Assembly: GCA_913057815.1 (NCBI GenBank)
Contig: CAJXOV010000211.1
Location: forward strand, 1-5,212
DNA length: 5,212 nucleotides
Source: an uncultured Flavobacteriales bacterium
GTDB lineage: Bacteria > Bacteroidota > Bacteroidia > Flavobacteriales_D > Sanyastnellaceae
Reading direction: 5' to 3'
Shown here: one piece after another, positions 1-5,212 of the stretch
Numbering within the stretch: position 1 is the stretch's first letter
Layout: each line of letters starts with the position of its first letter
Made by a program: the position numbers and the translations under genes
Notes under the pieces: model-generated
What the model was told of the DNA's origin: nothing
Databases searched by the model: none
Seen by the model: only the letters and a program-made list of their open reading frames with translations

Positions 1-43
1 TGTAGAGAGGTCTCGTGGGCTCGGAGATGTGTATAAGAGACAG
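1..43 (+). other. Nextera read-2/i7 sequencing adapter (artificial)
   Basis: This is not genomic DNA. Bases 25-43 read AGATGTGTATAAGAGACAG, the Tn5 mosaic end used in tagmentation kits, and 10-24 are the GTCTCGTGGGCTCGG part of the read-2 adapter. Bases 2-9, GTAGAGAG, sit where the i7 index belongs and match, from memory, Nextera index N707. Base 1 would be the last base of the flanking P7 sequence. Genomic sequence starts at 44. The adapter puts a TAA (34-36) in frame with the first gene, so gene callers will choose a false internal start downstream. Confidence 0.97.
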
Positions 44-1308
44 CCAATAGCATGAATGCTCGCTGGCAAAGCGAACCTAAAATAGATGCTGCAGTCCGTC
101 TTCTTTCTAAAACAGTGGATGAGTTAAAATTCATGGAAAACGTAGAAATGGGACTACGTGTCTACGGACATAAAACGCAGCACGTTCCTGGAGAACAAGA
201 CTGTGATGACACACAACTTCTGGTTCGAATAGGTAAAGGAAAAAATATAGCTATTACTAACGCACTTAAAAAAATCAAGCCGAAGGGTACAACACCGATT
301 GCTCGATCCTTAGAACGTGCGGCAGAAGACTTTCCTCCTAGTAAAAATGCTAGAAACATTATCATACTCATCACAGACGGTATAGAAGCTTGTGATGAAG
401 ACCCTTGCGCAGTTTCTAAAGCGTTGCAAAAGAAAGGAATCATATTAAAACCCTTCATCATAGGAATCGGGGTGGATCCTAGTTACAAAAGCACGTTTGA
501 ATGTGTAGGGAATTACTTTGATGCTAGTAAAGAGGAAATTTTCGAACAGGTACTAGATATCGTTATTTCTCAAGCACTAAATAATAGTACAGTACAAGTA
601 GATTTATTAAATGCCAAAGGAGAAAGCTACTATAGTGATGTAGCTATGACCATCATCAATGAAAAATCAGGAGAAACTGTTCATAGATTTGTACATACTA
701 TGAATCACATGGGTAATCCGGATACATTAACACTGGACCCTTTGATTACTTATAAATTACGTGTACACACTATTCCCGAAGTAGTTTCTGAAAATTTAAG
801 GATTCAACCAGGACAGCACAATCATTGGAAGGTGAATGTTCCGCAAGGAAAATTAAATATTTCCTTTAGCGGTGGACGAGTAAACTACGATGGCATTCAA
901 TGTAGAATTACTAAAAAAGAAGATTGCGAGCTTACCCATTACCAAGAGTTCAATTCTACCGAGCCATTTATTTCAGGAGTTTATAACATCGAAATCCCAA
1001 CCGACCCTGTTACGTATTTAACAGATATCGAAATCAAGGAAGGTGAACTTAATAATGTAGTTATTCCGTCACCGGGAAACTTAAACTTGAGAGTAAGTGG
1101 TAGTGGTTTTGGAGGAATATTTACAGACAAGCCAAATGGTGGAAAGCTTGTTAAAAAGTTCACTGAAGGAAATCCATCAGGTAGATATATCTTGCAGCCT
1201 GGTAAGTACAAAGTGGTATTTAAAAGTAGACAAGCCAAACAAACCATATATACATTTGAAAAAGAGTTCACTATGACTTCTAACGGAACAGTGAACATAG
1301 AATTCTAG
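44..1308 (+). CDS. VWA-domain protein with C-terminal beta-rich repeats, 5'-truncated
   Basis: The 5' end is missing. The frame is open from the adapter junction and reads Asn-Ser (46-51) before the ATG at 52, so that ATG is internal. The family MIDAS motif D-x-S-x-S fits exactly here: the partial codon xCC (44-45) can be TCC (Ser), giving S-N-S-M. Counting the ATG as residue 1, the VWA domain continues to about 175, with the MIDAS Thr at T81 (KGTTP) and Asp at D109 (ITDGIEACDEDPC). C51, C114, C119 and C151 lie at positions I associate with a subfamily sharing YGH...C-D-D..LL and TDG.E.C..DPC signatures; they could form disulfides, which would suit an exported protein. Residues 181-418 are beta-rich, with three related modules beginning near 234, 311 and 386. 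VWA domains bind a divalent metal and protein ligands. The ligand is unknown, and any signal peptide lies in the missing part. The stop is 3 bases before the transketolase gene. Confidence 0.9.
751..1305 (+). repeat. Three diverged beta modules within the VWA protein
   Basis: This is a repeat at protein level, not in the DNA. Modules start at Tyr234, Tyr311 and Tyr386, counting from the ATG at 52. Each begins YKL/YNI/YKV. A charged or polar strand and then an [PE]G-x-x-N or NG-x-x-N turn follow. The first two modules then share P-x-G-[KN]-L-N-[IL]-x-[FV]-S-G (about 264-274 and 340-350). The third ends the protein at NGTVNIEF. The spacing is about 75-77 residues. This resembles a string of small beta-sandwich domains, as in many extracellular binding proteins. 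I found it by eye and cannot name a fold family. Confidence 0.55.
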
Positions 1309-1311
1309 ACC

Positions 1312-2274
1312 ATGAAAAAATTTGAAGTAACAGGAAATAAGGATACTCGTTCAGGATTCGGTGACGGACTTACAGAATTAGGAAGAACCAATCCAAATGT
1401 TGTAGCACTGTGTGCAGATTTAACTGGATCACTTAAAATGGGTGACTTCAAAAATGAGTTTCCTGATAGATTTTTTCAAGTTGGAATAGCTGAGGCTAAC
1501 ATGATGGGAATGGCCGCTGGAATGACTATCGGTGGAAAAATTCCTTTTACTGGTACGTTTGCTAACTTTTCTACTGGTAGAGTTTATGACCAAATCAGAC
1601 AGAGTATAGCTTATAGTGAGAAGAACGTGAAAATATGTGCTTCGCATGCTGGTTTAACTTTAGGTGAAGATGGAGCTACTCATCAAATATTAGAAGATGT
1701 AGGTATGATGCAGATGCTTCCTAACATGACAGTGATCAACCCATGTGATTACAATCAAACTAAGGCTGCTACTATAGCCATAGCTGAACACGAAGGACCG
1801 GTTTATTTAAGATTTGGAAGACCTAAAATGCCAATCTTCACTCCTGCTGACCAGAAATTTGAAATTGGAAAAGGAATTATGCTAAATGAAGGTGCTGATG
1901 TAACTATCGTAGCCACTGGTCATTTGGTTTGGGAAGCTATCCAAGCTGGAGAAAAGCTAGCTGAACAAGGTATTGATGCAGAGATAATAAACATTCATAC
2001 CATCAAGCCTCTTGATGAAGAAATGATTTTAGCTTCTGCTAGAAAAACTGGATGTGTAGTTACAGCTGAAGAGCATCAGACTATAGGAGGATTAGGAGCT
2101 ACAGTAGCCCAGTGTCTTTCTAAAAATTACGCTGTACCAATGGATTATGTAGCAGTAAATGATTCATTTGGAGAATCTGGGACTCCTGCACAGCTTATGA
2201 CTAAGTACGGTTTAGATGCAGATAACATCATAGAGAAAGTTAAAAAAGTGATTTCTAAGAAGGTGATGGCTTAA
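1312..2274 (+). CDS. Transketolase, C-terminal half subunit
   Basis: At 320 residues this has the pyrimidine-binding and C-terminal domains of transketolase but not the N-terminal diphosphate-binding domain. Transketolase moves two-carbon ketol units between sugar phosphates in the cytoplasmic pentose phosphate pathway, using thiamine diphosphate. Visible motifs are the catalytic Glu (E61 in GIAEANM), TFANFSTGRVYDQIRQSIA (82-100), and GEDGATHQ (118-125), close to the GLGEDGPTHQ signature of full-length enzymes. The C-terminal domain begins near 190. Full-length enzymes are about 650 residues, so this needs a separate N-terminal subunit, as is usual in Bacteroidota and many other bacteria. That partner gene often lies next door, but here the upstream neighbour is the VWA gene, 3 bases away. 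The ATG at 1312 gives the usual MKKFE..GNKDTRSGFG start for such subunits. DXP synthase and 2-oxoacid dehydrogenase E1-beta are less likely given length and motif spacing. Confidence 0.93.
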   Translation: MKKFEVTGNKDTRSGFGDGLTELGRTNPNVVALCADLTGSLKMGDFKNEFPDRFFQVGIAEANMMGMAAGMTIGGKIPFTGTFANFSTGRVYDQIRQSIAYSEKNVKICASHAGLTLGEDGATHQILEDVGMMQMLPNMTVINPCDYNQTKAATIAIAEHEGPVYLRFGRPKMPIFTPADQKFEIGKGIMLNEGADVTIVATGHLVWEAIQAGEKLAEQGIDAEIINIHTIKPLDEEMILASARKTGCVVTAEEHQTIGGLGATVAQCLSKNYAVPMDYVAVNDSFGESGTPAQLMTKYGLDADNIIEKVKKVISKKVMA

Positions 2275-2286
2275 AGCAGAACCTTC

Positions 2287-2604
2287 ATGCTTAAAAGAAA
2301 AAATTTCATTACGAAACTATTAATTCTAGCTGGAATAACTAGCATACTAACGTATGTAGCAGCCACTATTAATACTCCAGCGGTCATTTATAACTTAGAT
2401 GGCTCTAAGGCTACTTCTAAAGAAATAAAGGCTTCAATAATTTCGAGTACTCTATTGATATTTCCAGCCATTAGTTTTTTCCTTGGACTAATCCTTGCAT
2501 TGGTTCCTTTTAAAGGATGGAAGTATGTAGAGAAAATAATTCCCGCTGGCCTAATTGTTTTAATAGGAATAGAATCTGGACTTCTGATATTAAGGTTCTT
2601 CTGA
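2287..2604 (+). CDS. Small three-helix membrane protein, function unknown
   Basis: I do not recognise this 105-residue protein. It starts with a basic MLKRKNF followed by a hydrophobic segment at about 10-28. A polar stretch follows (about 29-50, NTPAVIYNLDGSKATSKEIKAS). Two more hydrophobic segments lie at about 51-74 and 82-104, joined by a short PFKGWKYVEK turn. By the positive-inside rule the N-terminus and the 75-82 turn would be cytoplasmic, with the 29-50 loop outside. There are no cysteines, histidines or obvious catalytic residues. It starts 12 bases after the transketolase stop and ends 9 bases before the alkyltransferase start, so it is probably co-transcribed with both. Coding status is supported by the tight fit and the coherent hydrophobic pattern. 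The first hydrophobic segment could instead be an uncleaved signal anchor. Confidence 0.75.
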   Translation: MLKRKNFITKLLILAGITSILTYVAATINTPAVIYNLDGSKATSKEIKASIISSTLLIFPAISFFLGLILALVPFKGWKYVEKIIPAGLIVLIGIESGLLILRFF

Positions 2605-2613
2605 ATTTAGTTC

Positions 2614-3147
2614 ATGTCTAATATCATATATATCAAATCATGGAAATCTCCAGTCGGGGAACTTCTCCTAGGATCTATAGATGATAAACTATGTTTATGT
2701 GATTGGAAATATAGGAAGCTCAGAGAACGTGTAGATACCAGATTAAAAGAAGCTTTAGATGCTGAGTTTGTCGAAGCAGACACCATTGTCACCTTAAATA
2801 CTATATCACAATTGGAAGAGTATTTTGATGGAGAAAGAAAAGAATTCGATATTCCCTTGCGATTGGCCGGGACTCCATTTCAAGTATCTGTTTGGAAAAA
2901 ACTGCTTCAAATTAACTATGGGTTTACGGAATCGTACTTAGGTTTATCAACCAATCTAGGAAAGCCGGAAGCCATAAGAGCTGTGGCTTCCGCAAATGGA
3001 TCCAATGCTATCTCTATTCTTATTCCCTGCCATCGAGTAATTGGAGCAGACGGAAAGCTAACAGGATATGCCGGTGGTATAGATGCCAAAAAAACTCTTT
3101 TAGAACTAGAAGGAGTTATCAAAACTATTCAGACTACTCTTTTCTGA
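2614..3147 (+). CDS. ogt: Methylated-DNA--protein-cysteine S-methyltransferase
   Basis: This is a 177-residue DNA-repair protein. It reverses O6-alkylguanine (and usually O4-alkylthymine) damage by moving the alkyl group irreversibly onto its own cysteine. The active-site motif IPCHRVIG is present with Cys139 (codon at 3028). Other expected elements are the YGFTESY helix with Tyr108, the Arg finger in AIRAV (Arg122, equivalent to Arg128 of human MGMT), the Asn hinge in ANGSN, and YAGG near the C-terminus. The N-terminal domain (about 1-80) begins in the usual way for Ogt-type proteins, SPVGELLLG, and carries CLCDWKYRK. The length suits stand-alone Ogt proteins. There is no Ada-type N-terminal domain or AraC-type regulator part, so nothing here indicates adaptive self-induction. 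The start is 9 bases after the membrane protein. The ogt symbol is by family resemblance. Confidence 0.95.
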   Translation: MSNIIYIKSWKSPVGELLLGSIDDKLCLCDWKYRKLRERVDTRLKEALDAEFVEADTIVTLNTISQLEEYFDGERKEFDIPLRLAGTPFQVSVWKKLLQINYGFTESYLGLSTNLGKPEAIRAVASANGSNAISILIPCHRVIGADGKLTGYAGGIDAKKTLLELEGVIKTIQTTLF

Positions 3148-3199
3148 TATTCCAATAATATCCAATGTCTATTAGGCTACTTCATTATCTTAGCCGACA

Positions 3200-5110
3200 A
3201 TGCCTTCACCTAAGGAAATACTAAAAAAATATTGGGGTTTTGACTCATTCAGAGACACCCAAGAGGAGATTATAGAATCGGTTCTTCAAGGAAACGATAC
3301 GTTCGCTCTTCTGCCTACTGGTGGTGGAAAGTCTTTGTGTTTTCAGTTGCCTGCATTAATAAAACCAGGTGTATGCATCGTAGTTTCTCCTTTGATAGCT
3401 CTTATGGAGGATCAAGTCAACCAATTGCAACGCAGAAACATCTCAGCAGTAAGCGTTCATTCTGGACTTCACAAAAGTGAAATAGACAGAATATTAGACA
3501 ATTGCATTTATGGATCTACCAAATTTCTTTACGTTTCTCCTGAAAGATTGAAAACAGAAATTTTCATTGAAAGAATGAAGAAAATGGATGTTTCCATGGT
3601 AGCTATTGATGAAAGCCATTGTGTAAGTCAATGGGGCCATGATTTCAGACCTGCATATTTAGAGATTTCTAAGATCAGAGAATGGCTGCCAAACACTCCA
3701 TTTATAGCTTTAACTGCCACGGCTACGGAACATGTGAAATCTGATATTATCGAATATCTTGAATTAAAAAATGTACAGGTATTTAGTAAAAGTTTTGCCA
3801 GAGAAAACATCCGATTCATTGTTAGAAAAAGCATAAATAAAAGCGCTAAAATTGTAGAAATTTGCTCTAAAATGAGCGGAAGCACTATCATCTATGCTGA
3901 TACTCGTAAGCACACTAAAGACTATGCCGATTTACTAAATTCAAATGGAATTAGAGCATCATTTTATCATGCAGGGCTGAAATCAGAGGATAAGACTAAA
4001 ATTCAAAATGATTGGATTTCAGGAGCTGTAAGGGTGATTTGTGCCACGAATGCTTTCGGCATGGGAATAGATAAATCCGATGTGCGTCTGGTAATTCACC
4101 CACACATCCCTTCTGAGCCTGAAGCATTTTACCAAGAAGCAGGAAGAGCAGGTAGAGATGGTAAAACAAGCTTATCAGTTTTAATCTATAATTCCAGTGA
4201 TTTTGAAAATTTAGATAGATTCTTAGTCACAAAATACCCTGATCCTAATTCAGTAAAACGGGTATACAGTTTATTATTTCAAGAATATAGAATCGCATTT
4301 GGCACTGGAGAAGGGTTTAGTGCCAATTTTGATATGAGTTCATTTTCTATCAAACACGGAATAAATATCAGCACGTTACATTACAGCATTAAAATATTAG
4401 AAAAAGCAGAACATTTAGCGTTGCAAAATTATGGTAGAGAAAGTTCTAAACTCATGTTTAAAATTTCTCATACAGAAGTGTATAAATTTCAAGTGGCCAA
4501 CCCTAATTTGGATGACTTATTGACTGTCATCATAAGATCATATGGCGGCACTTTTGAACACATGGTTTCTATAGACGAAAAGACCATAGCGCAAAGAGCC
4601 AAACTACCGTTTGCCTTAGTAGATAACTACCTCGAGAATTTAGTTTCTAGAGGAATCATCTACTATGAACCAAAATCACGTTTGCCTAAAATCACGTTCC
4701 TCAGAAGTAGAGTTCAAGAGACTTATCTTTCTCTGCCTAAAGAAATTTATGTCGATAGAAAACATCAAGATGAAGAGAGGTTAGAATCTATGAAATCTTA
4801 TGTCACTAGAGTGAGATGTAGGATGAATGCATTACTCGAATATTTTGGAGAGACCAGAAAAGAAACTTGTGGGATCTGTGATGTTTGCTCAAGTCTTAAT
4901 ACGATTGGAGTAACGCAAAAAGAATTTGACAAAATATCTACTGGACTTAACATAGCATTAAAGAGCAAACCTCTTTTACCTAATGAGCTTACGTCTCATT
5001 TAAAAAAATTCAATTCTCAGAAAGTAACCGATGTCGTAAAATGGATGGTCGATAATGATTTGATCGAGATTAATGAAGAGGAAAAATTTGAACTAAAAGA
5101 AACTAAATAA
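3200..5110 (+). CDS. recQ: RecQ-family ATP-dependent DNA helicase
   Basis: This 636-residue 3'-5' DNA helicase unwinds recombination and replication intermediates. The helicase motifs appear in order: motif 0 (YWGFDSFRDTQ, 11-21), Walker A (PTGGGKS, 39-45), Ia (VSPLIALMEDQ), motif II DESH (137-140) with the aromatic-rich loop HCVSQWGHDFRP, III (TATAT, 172-176), IV (IIYADTRK), V (CATNAFGMGIDK), and VI (QEAGRAGRDG, 312-321) with its arginine finger. The zinc cluster cysteines are C540, C557, C560 and C563 (CRMNALLEYFGE...CGICDVC). In E. coli RecQ the cluster follows the core directly. Here about 190 residues (345-535), predicted winged-helix-like, lie between them, an arrangement I recall from Bacteroidota RecQ proteins. 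After the zinc cluster comes a helical tail of about 70 residues, and no HRDC domain is evident. Motif II has Ser where Ala is usual. An in-frame TAG at 3191 rules out an earlier start. A 52-base gap precedes the gene. Confidence 0.96.
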   Translation: MPSPKEILKKYWGFDSFRDTQEEIIESVLQGNDTFALLPTGGGKSLCFQLPALIKPGVCIVVSPLIALMEDQVNQLQRRNISAVSVHSGLHKSEIDRILDNCIYGSTKFLYVSPERLKTEIFIERMKKMDVSMVAIDESHCVSQWGHDFRPAYLEISKIREWLPNTPFIALTATATEHVKSDIIEYLELKNVQVFSKSFARENIRFIVRKSINKSAKIVEICSKMSGSTIIYADTRKHTKDYADLLNSNGIRASFYHAGLKSEDKTKIQNDWISGAVRVICATNAFGMGIDKSDVRLVIHPHIPSEPEAFYQEAGRAGRDGKTSLSVLIYNSSDFENLDRFLVTKYPDPNSVKRVYSLLFQEYRIAFGTGEGFSANFDMSSFSIKHGINISTLHYSIKILEKAEHLALQNYGRESSKLMFKISHTEVYKFQVANPNLDDLLTVIIRSYGGTFEHMVSIDEKTIAQRAKLPFALVDNYLENLVSRGIIYYEPKSRLPKITFLRSRVQETYLSLPKEIYVDRKHQDEERLESMKSYVTRVRCRMNALLEYFGETRKETCGICDVCSSLNTIGVTQKEFDKISTGLNIALKSKPLLPNELTSHLKKFNSQKVTDVVKWMVDNDLIEINEEEKFELKETK

Positions 5111-5112
5111 CC

Positions 5113-5188
5113 ATGATAGAAAAAATATTGAGAGCCAAGCATTGGCAGCTGTTCATTATCAAATTCGCGATTCCATTCGTTTTAATGA
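5113..5188 (+). CDS. N-terminus of a probable membrane protein, 3'-truncated
   Basis: Only 25 codons remain before the right adapter. The ATG is 2 bases after the recQ stop (TAACCATG), so translation is probably coupled. The peptide begins MIEKILRAKHWQLF and continues hydrophobic (IIKFAIPFVLM). That is a short amphipathic or basic start followed by a first membrane helix. The RAKHWQLF opening resembles the starts of some Bacteroidota multi-pass membrane proteins I have seen, but this is recall, not a family assignment. Reading on past 5188 gives adapter-encoded residues that must be discarded. The function cannot be named from this fragment. Confidence 0.7.
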
Positions 5189-5212
5189 CTGTCTCTTATA
5201 CACATCTGACGC
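5189..5212 (-). other. Nextera read-1 adapter, reverse complement (artificial)
   Basis: Bases 5189-5207 read CTGTCTCTTATACACATCT, the reverse complement of the Tn5 mosaic end. Bases 5208-5212 (GACGC) continue into the reverse complement of the read-1 adapter. The arrangement, i7 adapter at the left and read-1 adapter at the right, is the correct geometry for a tagmentation library molecule read from its i7 side. Genomic sequence ends at 5188. Confidence 0.97.

Noticed and set aside
25..43. Transposon end (Tn5 mosaic end) at both sides, suggesting a natural mobile element
   Set aside because: The adjoining adapter and index bases show it is library chemistry. The flanks lack a matching 9-base target duplication and there is no transposase gene.
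162..461. Open frame of 99 codons on the - strand
   Set aside because: It lies wholly within the VWA coding region, whose motifs are unambiguous. The translation has no recognisable domain.
981..1298. Open frame of 105 codons on the - strand with hydrophobic stretches
   Set aside because: It is antisense to the beta modules of the VWA protein. The hydrophobicity comes from the complement of charged/beta-strand codons.
3146..3162. Inverted repeat GATAT-tccaata-ATATC just after the ogt stop
   Set aside because: The stem is only 5 base pairs, mostly A-T, with no following T-run. It is too weak to call a terminator.
3147..3166. Short near-tandem repeat ATATTCCAAT / AATATCCAAT in the ogt-recQ gap
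   Set aside because: Two imperfect 10-base copies in AT-rich sequence are easily chance, and no operator is recognised.
3148..3199. Possible internal promoter for recQ
   Set aside because: I found no clear Bacteroidota-type TAnnTTTG element or a convincing upstream TTG partner in these 52 bases.
3628..3891. Open frame of 87 codons on the - strand inside recQ
   Set aside because: It is antisense to helicase motifs III-IV and shows no independent signal.
44..5110. Possible new defence system (VWA protein plus helicase plus membrane protein)
   Set aside because: RecQ, Ogt and transketolase match common housekeeping families. The VWA protein looks exported rather than AAA+-partnered, and there is no nuclease, reverse transcriptase or other effector.

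Overview
The window is a stretch of an AT-rich bacterial genome, most likely Bacteroidota and plausibly a Flavobacteriales-like lineage, bounded on both sides by synthetic sequencing adapter. Positions 1-43 are an Illumina Nextera read-2/i7 adapter with its index. Positions 5189-5212 are the reverse complement of the start of the read-1 adapter. Only 44-5188 is genomic. The taxonomic call rests on three points: a stand-alone C-terminal half transketolase, a RecQ with a long insert between the helicase core and the zinc cluster, and the lack of a Shine-Dalgarno sequence before all five visible start codons. No ribosomal or other marker gene is present, so finer placement is not possible.

All genes are on the + strand and closely packed. 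44-1308 is the 3' part of a von Willebrand factor A (VWA) protein with C-terminal beta-rich repeats, cut within its metal-binding motif. 1312-2274 is the C-terminal half of a split transketolase. 2287-2604 is a small unrecognised three-helix membrane protein. 2614-3147 is an O6-alkylguanine-DNA alkyltransferase. 3200-5110 is a RecQ-family DNA helicase. 5113-5188 is the first 25 codons of a probable membrane protein, cut by the right adapter. The gaps are 3, 12, 9, 52 and 2 bases, so the genes could be one transcript. The 52-base gap before recQ is the only place with room for an internal promoter, and none is clear.

The products do not form one pathway: a probably exported VWA protein, a pentose-phosphate enzyme subunit, a membrane protein, and two DNA-repair proteins. 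Alkyltransferase and RecQ share a broad theme of genome maintenance. This looks like a housekeeping gene string. I see no RNA gene, CRISPR array, insertion sequence, terminator hairpin or convincing new system. The points most worth a second look are the adapter ends and the false start they create, the separation of the transketolase half from its partner, the repeat architecture of the VWA protein, and the small membrane protein.
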